Shown one piece after another: positions 8,967 to 17,701 of a stretch of 39,813 nt of DNA (within the stretch, counting starts at the first letter, position 1; each line of letters opens with the position of its first letter). The DNA lies in the IMG/VR virus record IMGVR_UViG_3300009618_000014, positions 1 to 39,813 of that record. One strand, 5' to 3'. Source of the DNA: a virus. The translations under genes were made by a program, and so were the position numbers. Under the pieces are notes generated by a model. It was not told where the DNA came from. It saw only the letters and a program-made list of their open reading frames with translations, and ran no database searches.

Positions 8967-9446
8967 ATGAGCCTGCCTATACGCTTCGAGAAGGTGGACT
9001 CCCGCTACTACCGCAGCGGACGCCCCGCCCTCAGGGACTACGAGGAGCTGGCCACCAAGGTCAGGTCCATCGTCAACCTGGAGGGGCATAGCCAGGCCTC
9101 CGCCGAGGTAGAGGCCTGCCTCCCCTACATCATCGAGCACCTCTGGTTCCCTATCAGCGTGGAGCAGATATACATGGAGGGGGTGCCGCAGCCGCTCCTG
9201 GACTGGGCGCTGAACTCCATGGATAGCCTCCCGACCCCGGTGCTCATCCACTGCCAGCACGGGGAGGACCGTACCGGGATGGTGGTGGCCATAATACGCA
9301 TCCGCTCGGGATGGAGCTACGGGGATGCTATTAAGGAGGCTGTCTCCCACGGCTACCGCCAGCTACTCAACCGGGGGCTGGACGAGGTCCTGGAGAGGTA
9401 TGCCGCTTGCCTTGGGGACAAGGCCAAGGACGGGGAGCAGGGATGA
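8967..9446 (+). CDS. Tyrosine / dual-specificity protein phosphatase
   Basis: 159 residues. The active-site loop is clear: HCQHGEDRTG at about residues 93-102, matching HC-x5-R-T/S with Cys94 as nucleophile and the following Arg binding phosphate. The N-terminal YYRSGRPALRDYEEL...VRSIVNLEG is the usual start of bacterial and plant-type dual-specificity phosphatases (the region before the general-acid loop). The length is normal for a compact domain, so the enzyme looks complete. It would remove phosphate from Tyr/Ser/Thr residues or possibly from inositol phosphates. It sits directly behind the capsid gene, after the terminator, and its stop overlaps the next start (ATGA). A poor ribosome site (GGGGC) suggests low expression. 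A host-takeover or virion-packaged role is speculation. Confidence 0.85.
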   Translation: MSLPIRFEKVDSRYYRSGRPALRDYEELATKVRSIVNLEGHSQASAEVEACLPYIIEHLWFPISVEQIYMEGVPQPLLDWALNSMDSLPTPVLIHCQHGEDRTGMVVAIIRIRSGWSYGDAIKEAVSHGYRQLLNRGLDEVLERYAACLGDKAKDGEQG

Positions 9447-10078
9447 CGAACTATGTGGCCAGCACGACCATAAACTTCGAGAAGTCAAGGTTCTACGTCC
9501 GCCCAGGGGACATGCTCTCCTACGACCCCCAGCACAGCGGCGGGTCGCTTGCCATATACCGGAACGGACAGCTTGTCAAGGTCCTCAGGGTAGAGTCCCT
9601 GGCCATCGAGGCGTTCCTGAAGAGCAGGTTCATATCCGAGGTCAGGGTACCTGCCAAGCCCGGCCCCCCGGCGACCAAGGAGGCTCCTCCCAGGGAGAAT
9701 GCCGGGACAATCACCATAGATACCCTCGCCAGCGGGTATGCCAGCCCGCTCAAGGCGGCCGAGCCTGCCCCCGACCCGCACGGCCTGCTTACCCCGCCAA
9801 GCGACCCCCCTCTTACCAGCCCGCACCTTACCGGCTTCAAGCGCCTGCTCCCTGACTACAATGCATTCCCCTCCGACCTGGGCGTGGCGCTCGTGGACGG
9901 CCAGGCAAGAGTCGGGCCTCCAGGGGAGACCCCCAAGAGGGAGAGGAAGAGGAAGAAGCCTGCCCCCGCAGGCGAGATTGACTTCGCCGTGCATCCTCCC
10001 GACCCTCCCCCGTCCCAGGTACAAGGCCCTAGTGACCCGCCAGAGCAACCCGAGCATAACCGAATAAGCGAACCATAG
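9443..10078 (+). CDS. Unknown phage protein with beta-rich N-terminal domain and proline-rich tail
   Basis: 211 residues from ATG 9443, chosen because it overlaps the phosphatase stop by four bases (ATGA); longer starts lie inside the phosphatase gene. Residues 1-70 read as a small beta domain (INFEKSRFYVRPGDMLSYD, GSLAIYRNGQLVKVLRV) that ends in a helix. The rest is Pro-rich and probably disordered, with a basic RERKRKKPA stretch near 160. No catalytic motif is visible. Its place between capsid and virion-fibre genes suggests a head-to-tail or virion-associated role, but I do not recognise a family. Confidence 0.7.
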   Translation: MTNYVASTTINFEKSRFYVRPGDMLSYDPQHSGGSLAIYRNGQLVKVLRVESLAIEAFLKSRFISEVRVPAKPGPPATKEAPPRENAGTITIDTLASGYASPLKAAEPAPDPHGLLTPPSDPPLTSPHLTGFKRLLPDYNAFPSDLGVALVDGQARVGPPGETPKRERKRKKPAPAGEIDFAVHPPDPPPSQVQGPSDPPEQPEHNRISEP

Positions 10079-10090
10079 ATTGAGGGGTCT

Positions 10091-11074
10091 ATGGCCTTTG
10101 CAAGCCTCCCATCCAGCCTGGACACTAGGCTCTGGGTACAGGTTCCCGTAATCGTCCTCCACCCTCCGTACACGAAGGTGGCGATAAGCCTCCCGGAGCT
10201 GGTGAGGCAGACGAACGCCTTCAGCGTGAAGCGGAGGGCAGGGTGCCAGCCTACCCTGAAGCGGAGCCGTCCCAAGGAGCTTTACCTGGAGTACAACGTG
10301 GTGTGCCACGAGAGCTACTCCGACCCCCGTGGCCATGACGTGCAGGTCCAGTTCGACCTCTCCCAGGTGGAGGAGACCCAGGACGCCAAGAGGCTGGACG
10401 TAAGGGTAAGCTGCTCCTGCCCGGCGTTCCTCTACTGGGGGGCGCAGTGGAACCTCCATCAGCGGGACGGGCTGCACGGGCAGGCCCGCCCCCTCCTCCA
10501 GGCACCGACTCAGAGGCTCGACCTGCGGGGGAACTTCGTCATCTGCAAGCACGTCAAGGCCGTGTTCGAGCGCATACTGCCGGCCATCCAGCACAACATC
10601 ACCAAGGTCGTGCGTGAGCGGGAGGTGAAGCGCACCAAGGAGCGCATGCTGAAGGAGGAGCGCCCGACCGAGAAGGAGAAGCGCCTGCACCGGGAGCAGA
10701 TGGAGATGAGGATGAAGAAGGACATCGACCGCATCCTCAGGACCAGGGACCCGGACGAGAGGGAGAGGCTGATAAAGGAGCTGGTGGAGAAGGAGAAGAA
10801 GCGCCTCTACAAGCAGGTGGAGACGGAGCGGGGGGAGAGGCCCAGGAGGAAGCCCCCTGCCGTGCCCCGGCCATCCCCCCCGGCGGCCCCAGGCCCTCCC
10901 CCCGAGGAGAAGAAGAAGGTCGTCAAGAGGGACGAGCCTGCCACTGCCCCCCCCAAGCCCCCCGTGCCTCCCAGGCCCCCCAGGGAGGAGCCTGGCCTGG
11001 AGGACCTGGTCAAGGAGGAGGAGAGGAAGCTGCGGGCCAGGAAGCCCCCCGAGAAGGGAGGGGTGCGCAAGTGA
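10091..11074 (+). CDS. SWIM-type zinc-finger virion-block protein
   Basis: 327 residues with a GAGGGG ribosome site. The N-terminal half contains CSCPAFLYWG at about residue 107 and NFVICKHVKAVF at about 150, which gives the C-x-C...C-x-H ligands of a SWIM zinc finger. The roughly 40-residue gap between the ligand pairs is longer than in classic SWIM domains. From my knowledge of large phages, similar 'CSCP-FxYWG...CKH' proteins occur among their virion genes. Residues 165-240 form a highly charged helix or coiled coil rich in Lys, Arg and Glu, and the tail (240-327) is Pro-rich. SWIM domains bind DNA or protein; which applies here is unknown. The stop overlaps the next GTG start by four bases (GTGA). 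Confidence 0.75.
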   Translation: MAFASLPSSLDTRLWVQVPVIVLHPPYTKVAISLPELVRQTNAFSVKRRAGCQPTLKRSRPKELYLEYNVVCHESYSDPRGHDVQVQFDLSQVEETQDAKRLDVRVSCSCPAFLYWGAQWNLHQRDGLHGQARPLLQAPTQRLDLRGNFVICKHVKAVFERILPAIQHNITKVVREREVKRTKERMLKEERPTEKEKRLHREQMEMRMKKDIDRILRTRDPDERERLIKELVEKEKKRLYKQVETERGERPRRKPPAVPRPSPPAAPGPPPEEKKKVVKRDEPATAPPKPPVPPRPPREEPGLEDLVKEEERKLRARKPPEKGGVRK

Positions 11075-13203
11075 TTACAGCGATAGTGAACGCCCCGTAC
11101 TCCAACCGTATCCAGCTCGCCCTGGAGGGATGGGTAGGGCCCTTCGTGCGCCCGCTCAGCCCCCCTGTCCCCTTCGACCCCACGGACCCCAAGGTCCTGG
11201 AGGTGTACATAGACGGCAGGCCCGCCAGGGTCAGCACCTTCTCCTTCGACAGCATCAACAACCGCTACCTGCTCTTCATGGAGGACGCCTTCGACCCCTC
11301 CACGGCGGTGGTCCAGACCATACACCACATGCCCAAGCCCCCGTACCAGTACGGGGTGCCCGTGCCGGCCAACCCCATCCCAGCCATCACCAGCCTCGAC
11401 CCCCCGTCGGCCCCCTCCGGCCACAGCGCCCAAGTGCTGACCATAGACGGCGCAGACTTTATGCCTACCTCCACTGCCACCTACAACGGCGTCCCCCACA
11501 CCTTTACCTACGCCTCCGCTGGCCAGGGGGCCATACCCCTTACCTCGGGCGACCAGGCGGCGGCGGGCAGCTACCCCGTGGTGGTCACCAACCCCCCTCC
11601 CGGAGGGGGGGCGTCCAACGCCGTGGACTTCAGCGTCGTCTCGTCCCTGCTGCCCGCCCTCTACATAGGCGACGCCGACAACGGGGCAGTCCGCCTCGTT
11701 GACCAGGCCGGGGACATCCACACCCCCGTGTTCGCCAGCGCCGACCCGCTGCTCTCCTATACCCAGGGCATATGGGCACCGCTCAACTTCGCAGCCGGGG
11801 CAGGCGGAAGCCTCTATATCCTTGACGCCAACACAGTAGGCATATGGCAGGTAAGCACGTCCTATGTAATGACCAGGGTGGCCGGCACCGCTACCGGGAC
11901 GACCGGCACCCCCATCCCCGGCCCTGCCACGAGCAGCCCGCTCCCCACCGAGCCTTGGCTGGCCGCCGACCCCTCGGGCAACCTGTTCGTCGGGGACTTC
12001 CAGCACCACAAGGTCTATGCCGTCAACATGCAGGCCTCCCCCCAGACCATCCTCGGGGTGAGCATCGCCGCAGGCGACATCGCCCTGGTGGCAGGCACGG
12101 GCACGGCAGGGTTCAGCGGCGACGGCGGGCCGGCGCTCAGCGCCACCTTCCGCTACCCGCAGGGCCTTGCCTGCGACTCCTCCGGCAGCCTGTACGTGTG
12201 CGACGAGCAGAACTACTGCGTGAGGAAGATTGACACCTCGGGCAACATCAGCACAGTGGCGGGGCAGGGGCATGTCTACGGGCAGGCAGGGGACGGCGGC
12301 CTGGCTACCCTGGCCACCATGACGGAGCTTTACGGCCTGGGGATAGACCCCAGCGGCAACCTCTACATAGCGGACATGGACTCCCCCAAGATACGGGCCG
12401 TCAACATGACGGGCGGGCCTGCCGTCATCTGCGGCATAGCCATAGCGGCCGGGCACATCGACACCGTGGCAGGCACGGGGACGGCGGGGGATACCGGCGA
12501 CGAGGGCCCCGCCATCTCGGCGGAGATAGGCGCAAACATACTACAGCTCTGCACCGACGCTTCCGGCAGCCTCTACCTCACGGACTTCTACAACAACCGT
12601 GCCAGGAGGGTGGACTCGGGCGGCACGATACATGCCTTCGCAGGCACGGGGACGGCGGGGTACAGCGGGGACGGGGGCGCAGCCACGGCCGCCGACCTGG
12701 GGGAGGCAGAGGGCATAATATACCTCCCTGCCCCCGTGCAGAGCACCCCGACCTTCACGGTCGGCCTGGTGCCCAGCACCCCCCTGCCCCACACCCTGTC
12801 CTATGCCACCGAGAACAGCCTGACGGCGTCCCTGGCGTCCCTGGGCGGGAACTCCGTGCCAGCCGCCAAGACCAACGTAGGCTACCTGGAGGTGGGCGGG
12901 GACGCCGACATCCTGAGCCTGGACATGGCCTCCTTCCCGCAGCTATTCTACCTGGACTGCCACGGGAACTCGGGCATGGCGTCCCTCGCCCTGGCGGGAA
13001 CCTACGTGACATACCTCAACGCCAACTCCTGTGCCCTAGGCCAGGCGTCCGTGGACGCCGTGCTGGTGGCCCTGGACGGGAACGGCCTGCTCAACGGGAC
13101 CGTCAACCTCGGCGGGGCAGGGAACTCCGCCCCCTCCGCCACGGGGCTTGCCGCTGCCAGCAGCCTGCAAACCAGCAAGGGATGGAGCGTGACCCACAAC
13201 TAG
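11071..13203 (+). CDS. Virion adhesin-like protein: IPT/TIG + NHL beta-propeller + leucine-rich-like tail
   Basis: 710 residues from GTG 11071 (GTGA overlap with the previous stop). Residues 1-105 form a beta-type anchor domain. About 107-190 is an IPT/TIG Ig-like domain (SLDPPSAPSGHSAQVLTIDG ... YPVVVTNPPPGGGASN). About 191-550 contains at least four NHL-type repeats (GLACDSSGSLYVCDEQN, GLGIDPSGNLYIADMD) joined by AGTGTAG-SGDGG links, forming a propeller. About 565-710 is a leucine-rich-like domain ending in NGTVNLGGAG...GWSVTHN, a C-terminal module that from memory is frequent in phage tail and adhesin proteins. A GC-rich direct repeat encodes AGTGTAG three or more times. The module combination is typical of Acidobacteriota secreted proteins, so capture from the host lineage is plausible. 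The likely role is host or surface binding. Confidence 0.8.
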   Translation: MITAIVNAPYSNRIQLALEGWVGPFVRPLSPPVPFDPTDPKVLEVYIDGRPARVSTFSFDSINNRYLLFMEDAFDPSTAVVQTIHHMPKPPYQYGVPVPANPIPAITSLDPPSAPSGHSAQVLTIDGADFMPTSTATYNGVPHTFTYASAGQGAIPLTSGDQAAAGSYPVVVTNPPPGGGASNAVDFSVVSSLLPALYIGDADNGAVRLVDQAGDIHTPVFASADPLLSYTQGIWAPLNFAAGAGGSLYILDANTVGIWQVSTSYVMTRVAGTATGTTGTPIPGPATSSPLPTEPWLAADPSGNLFVGDFQHHKVYAVNMQASPQTILGVSIAAGDIALVAGTGTAGFSGDGGPALSATFRYPQGLACDSSGSLYVCDEQNYCVRKIDTSGNISTVAGQGHVYGQAGDGGLATLATMTELYGLGIDPSGNLYIADMDSPKIRAVNMTGGPAVICGIAIAAGHIDTVAGTGTAGDTGDEGPAISAEIGANILQLCTDASGSLYLTDFYNNRARRVDSGGTIHAFAGTGTAGYSGDGGAATAADLGEAEGIIYLPAPVQSTPTFTVGLVPSTPLPHTLSYATENSLTASLASLGGNSVPAAKTNVGYLEVGGDADILSLDMASFPQLFYLDCHGNSGMASLALAGTYVTYLNANSCALGQASVDAVLVALDGNGLLNGTVNLGGAGNSAPSATGLAAASSLQTSKGWSVTHN

Positions 13204-13204
13204 C

Positions 13205-16027
13205 ATGAGCCTACTGCGCCCCAGCATCGTCTACCTGTCGAGCAGCGAGAACCCCTCCCTGACCGGCGACAACGTGACCTTCACGGCCGACGTGTACCCC
13301 AGCGTCACGGTGGTGCAGAGCACCAGCGGCACCAACGGGCTGTACTCCCCCTCCGTGACCCTCACCCTCGGGAGCTTCCCCACCCTGGGCAACACCCTCC
13401 TGGTGTTCGGCGGCATCCCCATCTCGGCGGCCGGCGCTGCCTCCGCCCTAGGGTTCACGGCGGCGGCGACGTACTACGGCTCCGGAGGCTCGTCCTTCGT
13501 CCTTACGAGGACCGTCCTGCCGGGGGACGGCAAGAGCTGGACGGTGTCCGGCCTCCCCTTCAACAACGTGGCCAACCAGGGTAGGGTATTCCTGCTGGAG
13601 ATACAGGGCACCCCCAGCATCCTCGCCGACGCAGGGGTGACGGCAGGCAGCCAGTACTACTACACCGCCCCGCTGTCCACCTCGGCCGTCTTCGGCGGGC
13701 CGGGGCTTGCCATAGCAGGGTTCTGGCACTACTTCCTCGGCAACGTGGAGAACATCCTCCCCACGGCCTACTCCTACCCCTCCTGGCTAGGGGGTACAGG
13801 GGCCGGGTATGATATCGTGGCCTGCAACGGGGACGTCCCCGCCAGCACCGCCGTGACGGCCACGCTCCTCTCCACGGTGGACAGCGGCATCATAGGGCAG
13901 GCGGTGTACGTGGACATCATGCTGCCCATCCCTACCGTCCCTACCGGGCACGTGGACTTCTACGACAGCTCCAGCCCCCCTGGGTACATGGGCACCGGCA
14001 CGCTGTCCGGCAGGCAGACCTCCATATCCTCCTCCTCCCTGCCGGTAGGCAGCCAGACTATCACCGCTGCCTACAGCGGCGACTCCGGCTTCCTGCCCGG
14101 CAGCGGCAGCCTGGTGCAGACGGTCAGCTCCGGCACCTCCCCGACGACGACCTCCGTCGCCAGCAGCCAGGACCCCTCCGTGCAGGGGCAGGCGGTCAAG
14201 TTCACCGCCACGGTCTCCCTTGCGCCCGAGCTGGTCCAGTACAAGGGGGCATACTCCAGCCAGGCTGGGCGGTACGGCTTCCCCGTCTCCGTTACCCTCA
14301 CCAGCAGCCCTACGGCCGGCAACACCCTCATAGCCCTGGCCAGCCTGTCGGAGCCGTACAGCGACTACTACTTCGACCTCCCTGCGGGGTTTACCGAGCT
14401 AGCCTCCTATAGGCCGGGCGTCAACATACGCAACAGCGAGATAGTAGGCTACCGCATAGCCCAGGGCGGGGACCCGGCGACATGGAGCTTCCCCTGCAAC
14501 ACGGGGTCGGACGTGGCCCCGGGCCAGGTCTACATCTTCGAGTTCCTGGGGCAGCCCACGGTGCAGGCATCGTGCGGGGCGGCAGGCACCCAGGGCACAT
14601 ACCCCTGGTGGCAGACCCCTCCCCCCCTCCCGGTCACCACCGGCTCCATCGGCTCCAGCAGCCCCTTCATAGCCATCTGCCAGTTCATGATGTGGATGAT
14701 GGCCGCCCCCTACGACTGGAACCCGGCCTTCTCGGAGATGGGGGGACCGTACGAGCCTTACACGGACGCCCATCCCTGGGAGCTGGTGGGGGCGTCCCTT
14801 GCCAGCGGCCCTGTGACCGCCATGATGGGCGTAGGCTCGGCGGAGACGGTAGGGTACGCCCTCATCCTGCTCAACTACAGCAGCCAGGTCAGCGGCACGG
14901 TGAACTTCTTTGACAGCTCTAGCCCTCCCGGCTACCTGGGGAGCGCCGACGTCTTCAATAGCCAGGCATCCGTCTCGACCTCCCTGCTCCCCGTGGGGCT
15001 TCAGACCATAACGGCGGACTACCTGGGCAACGCCGTCTTCCTGGCCAGCAGCGGGAGCACGCCGCAGACCGTCACCGCCGCCCCGCTGGTAGCGGTGGAC
15101 GGCACCCCCAACCCGAGCTACGTGGGCAGCCCCGTCACCATCGACGTGTCCGTCTCGGGCAGCAGCGGCACCCCCACCGGCACCGTGACCATCGCCGACG
15201 GCCTCGGCTCCCCTCCCTATGTCATAGGCACCATTACCCTGTCGGGGGGGAGCGGCTCCCTCGTCACCTCCTCCCTGTCGGCCGGCAGCCACACCATCTG
15301 GGCGCTGTACAACGGGGACGTCAACTACCCCGCCGCCTCCAGCTACTACATCCAGGTGGTGGTGGACAAGTACGCCCCCGTGGTGGGCATCGCCAGCGAC
15401 CACAACCCCCAGTTCTTCGGGCAGGAGCTTACGCTGACCGCCACGGTATCCCCCCCCGCAGGGGTGCTTACCCTCCCTACCGGCACGGTCACCCTGACGG
15501 ATTCCGTGACGGGCGGCATGGGCACCTATGCCCTCCCCCCCTCGGGCACCGTGCAGTGGACCATGGACCCCTCCAGCCCGTGGGCCGTGGGGACGCACCT
15601 GGTGACGGCGTCCTACAGCGGGGACGCTCACTACTACCCCGGCACGGCCACCCTCTCCCAGCTCATAGTCGCAGAGGGGGGCATATACGCCGACCTGCCG
15701 GGGTTCGCCCTGGTGGCCTACTGCTCACCGGGGGGGGACGACAGCCTCCCCCCCTGGGCGTCCTTCGTCGCCGACCCCTCCACAGCAGCGGCGGGGCAGC
15801 CCGTCTACCTGCTGTGGACCGGCCTCAACATCGCCTCTGTCAGGATGTACGGCGACAACGGGGTGGGGGACTCCCTGGACACGGGGGTGCTCCAGACCAG
15901 CGGCTCCGGCATCTATACTGTTTCCAACGGCTTCCAGCATAGCATAACCCTTAGCTGCGTCGCCTACGACTCCTCCGCCCCCCCGGACGTGGTGGCGTCC
16001 CAGGCCTTGGCCATCACCGTCACGTAG
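13205..16027 (+). CDS. Large Ig-repeat virion protein with two Ig folds interrupted by inserted domains
   Basis: 940 residues, starting two bases after the preceding stop. It carries four Big_3_5-like Ig units, each recognised by 'NPSxxGQxVTFTATV...TGTVxFxD...LPVGxxTITAxYSGD'. Units 3 (about 629-720) and 4 (about 723-825) are continuous. In units 1 and 2 the N-terminal strands (about 10-35 and 318-340) are separated from the C-terminal strands (about 243-310 and 563-628) by about 200 residues of a different domain that begins with PSVTLTLG...GNTLLVF or VSVTLTSS...GNTLIAL. The final about 110 residues form another beta domain. No signal peptide is present, so this is a virion surface or fibre protein. 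The inserted domain resembles the stand-alone product at 38932. Ig units of this kind on phage particles usually bind carbohydrate surfaces weakly. Confidence 0.75.
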   Translation: MSLLRPSIVYLSSSENPSLTGDNVTFTADVYPSVTVVQSTSGTNGLYSPSVTLTLGSFPTLGNTLLVFGGIPISAAGAASALGFTAAATYYGSGGSSFVLTRTVLPGDGKSWTVSGLPFNNVANQGRVFLLEIQGTPSILADAGVTAGSQYYYTAPLSTSAVFGGPGLAIAGFWHYFLGNVENILPTAYSYPSWLGGTGAGYDIVACNGDVPASTAVTATLLSTVDSGIIGQAVYVDIMLPIPTVPTGHVDFYDSSSPPGYMGTGTLSGRQTSISSSSLPVGSQTITAAYSGDSGFLPGSGSLVQTVSSGTSPTTTSVASSQDPSVQGQAVKFTATVSLAPELVQYKGAYSSQAGRYGFPVSVTLTSSPTAGNTLIALASLSEPYSDYYFDLPAGFTELASYRPGVNIRNSEIVGYRIAQGGDPATWSFPCNTGSDVAPGQVYIFEFLGQPTVQASCGAAGTQGTYPWWQTPPPLPVTTGSIGSSSPFIAICQFMMWMMAAPYDWNPAFSEMGGPYEPYTDAHPWELVGASLASGPVTAMMGVGSAETVGYALILLNYSSQVSGTVNFFDSSSPPGYLGSADVFNSQASVSTSLLPVGLQTITADYLGNAVFLASSGSTPQTVTAAPLVAVDGTPNPSYVGSPVTIDVSVSGSSGTPTGTVTIADGLGSPPYVIGTITLSGGSGSLVTSSLSAGSHTIWALYNGDVNYPAASSYYIQVVVDKYAPVVGIASDHNPQFFGQELTLTATVSPPAGVLTLPTGTVTLTDSVTGGMGTYALPPSGTVQWTMDPSSPWAVGTHLVTASYSGDAHYYPGTATLSQLIVAEGGIYADLPGFALVAYCSPGGDDSLPPWASFVADPSTAAAGQPVYLLWTGLNIASVRMYGDNGVGDSLDTGVLQTSGSGIYTVSNGFQHSITLSCVAYDSSAPPDVVASQALAITVT

Positions 16028-16097
16028 GGGCCTGGAGGGGGCCTGAAAACGCACTATGGCATACCTTAGTAGGGCAACACTGCCCAAGGAGAGGAAA

Positions 16098-16325
16098 ATG
16101 GCCAAGAAGATAGCACGCATCGACGCAGAGAACATGAACTCCCTCTACGCCGCCGAGCTGGAGAAGCTGGGTGCCAAGGTCGCTGCCAAGGACGACACCG
16201 GGCAGCCCAAGGACATCCAGGCCTTCAAGGACCACGAGGAGTACCTCAGCACCCTGGAGGCCGCCTTCAAGGAGGACAAGAAGGCAGAAGGCTCCACCGA
16301 CCCCAACGACGTGGTCCTCGACTAA
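16098..16325 (+). CDS. Small helical protein of unknown function
   Basis: 75 residues from ATG 16098, chosen over an in-frame ATG at 16056 because AAGGAGAGG lies directly before it. The product is Lys/Glu/Ala-rich, probably two helices (MNSLYAAELEKLGAKV, YLSTLEAAFKEDKK). There are no Cys ligands or membrane segments. It follows the long Ig protein and precedes the sigma-like gene, whose AAGGAGGG ribosome site overlaps its stop. No function can be assigned. If the upstream ATG is used the protein has 89 residues. Confidence 0.65.
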   Translation: MAKKIARIDAENMNSLYAAELEKLGAKVAAKDDTGQPKDIQAFKDHEEYLSTLEAAFKEDKKAEGSTDPNDVVLD

Positions 16326-16338
16326 GGAGGGCAAGCCG

Positions 16339-17700
16339 ATGTTCACCTGCAAGGCGGCGGACGCCCGCCTGCTCGTCCCAGGCAGGCTTGTCGGCTCGAC
16401 CGACGGCCAGCCGTGGGTAGTTGTCTCTGCCGTCAGGACCGAGGACGGCGTCCTCGTGAGCCTTGCCGACATCACGGGGGAGCCTGCCCCGCCCTGGACC
16501 CACTTCGACCCCGTCCCCCTGGGCATGTCCCGCTTCGCCGCCCTGCTGCGGCGGCTCGCCTACAACAAGGACTACGACCTCTATGTCAAGGGGGCCATCC
16601 GGGAGGCGGGCCTCCCGGTGGACCAGTCCATGGACTGGTCGAAGTACCTCTTCAACATCATGAGCAAGGGCCTGGGGCCCGCCGAGGACGAGGACATCGA
16701 CGAGGTTACCCACTGGGCCATCACCAAGGAGCTGTACGAGCTTAAGAAGCTCAACCCCAACAACCCCTCCGGCTTCCAGCAGACCATAGACAGGTTCAAG
16801 TGGGGGCCGGGCCAGACGGAGGAGCTGCCGCTGGAGAAGCAGGTCACGGAGTTCCTGAAGAAGACCTTCCTGTACTCGGTGGACAAGGGCAAGAAGTACC
16901 TCAGGCGGATTATCAGGGGCCTGCCGAAGGGCTGGAAGCAGGAGGACGTGGTAAGCCTGGACCCGGTCGAGATAGGGGGGGAGGAGGCATATGGCCCGAT
17001 AGACTACCTGGAGCATCCCGAGTCGGGCAAGGAGTTCCGTGAGGCCGAGGAGACCGCCGAGCTGGGCGACTACAGCCTCCGGCGCAAGAAGGTCATCAAG
17101 GGCAGGTTCACCGAGGGCCTGTACCACTGGCTCCTGGAGCAGAAGAAGCGGCCGGAGGGCAGGAAGAGGTACCCCTACTCCCCGAGCCAGTACGTGCGGC
17201 TGCTGCGCCTGATGCACGAGCATGCCCAGACCTACGGGGCCAAGCCCTCCCTCCCCGACATAGAGGGGCGCTGGAGGTCCCTCCAGCAGGAGGTGGGGAG
17301 CCACAAGCGCCTGGGGCACGACGACTTCGCCAAGCTCTTCGCCATGTTCCCCGAGACCATGGAGACATACGTCAGGACCTTCCTGCGCCTCCCCCCCGAG
17401 GAGCACCACGTGCTGCCCAACATCGTCCGCCTCCTGGTGAGGGAGGGGGAGATGAGGCGTCAGAGGAGGCTGGAGGAGTCCGACAAGGACAGGGAGTCCC
17501 GCAGGACGGGGCCGGAGCCGGGCGGGCCGCAGGACGCCCCCGAGGCGGGCAAGACCTCCGCCAAGCAGGTAGAGGTGCCCCGCTGCGCAACCTGCAAGAC
17601 GGCGAGGGAGGTCAGCAGGTGCCCAGGCTGCGAGCAGAGCTACTGCGCCCTGTGCGTGAGGGACCACTTCGCCAACAACCCAGGGCACGACAGGACATAG
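16339..17700 (+). CDS. Unknown protein with sigma-like central region and C-terminal zinc finger
   Basis: 453 residues from ATG 16339 (ribosome site AAGGAGGG); the longer open frame upstream is out of context. Residues 1-55 read as a small beta barrel (LVPGRLVGSTDGQPWVVVSA). Residues 95-240 are helical, and segments such as EFLKKTFLYSVDKGKKYLRR followed by VVSLDPVEIGGEEAYGPIDYL resemble the region 2-to-3 linker of divergent sigma-70 factors ('SLDxPVGxxxxxxLxDLL'). Residues 410-450 carry CATC...CPGC...CALCVRDH, a B-box- or HIT-like double zinc finger. A role as a phage transcription factor is a hypothesis from these resemblances only. It could equally be a virion protein. The stop is adjacent to the next ATG, so the genes are co-transcribed. 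Confidence 0.7.
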   Translation: MFTCKAADARLLVPGRLVGSTDGQPWVVVSAVRTEDGVLVSLADITGEPAPPWTHFDPVPLGMSRFAALLRRLAYNKDYDLYVKGAIREAGLPVDQSMDWSKYLFNIMSKGLGPAEDEDIDEVTHWAITKELYELKKLNPNNPSGFQQTIDRFKWGPGQTEELPLEKQVTEFLKKTFLYSVDKGKKYLRRIIRGLPKGWKQEDVVSLDPVEIGGEEAYGPIDYLEHPESGKEFREAEETAELGDYSLRRKKVIKGRFTEGLYHWLLEQKKRPEGRKRYPYSPSQYVRLLRLMHEHAQTYGAKPSLPDIEGRWRSLQQEVGSHKRLGHDDFAKLFAMFPETMETYVRTFLRLPPEEHHVLPNIVRLLVREGEMRRQRRLEESDKDRESRRTGPEPGGPQDAPEAGKTSAKQVEVPRCATCKTAREVSRCPGCEQSYCALCVRDHFANNPGHDRT

Positions 17701-17701
17701 C

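Noticed and set aside
10807-12456. 549-residue minus-strand frame opposite the NHL protein
   Set aside because: Shadow of the repeats on the plus strand; no ribosome site or domain.
12060-12665. GC-rich direct repeats considered as a possible DNA-level element
   Set aside because: They encode the recurrent AGTGTAG-SGDGG links of NHL blades and are explained by protein repeats.
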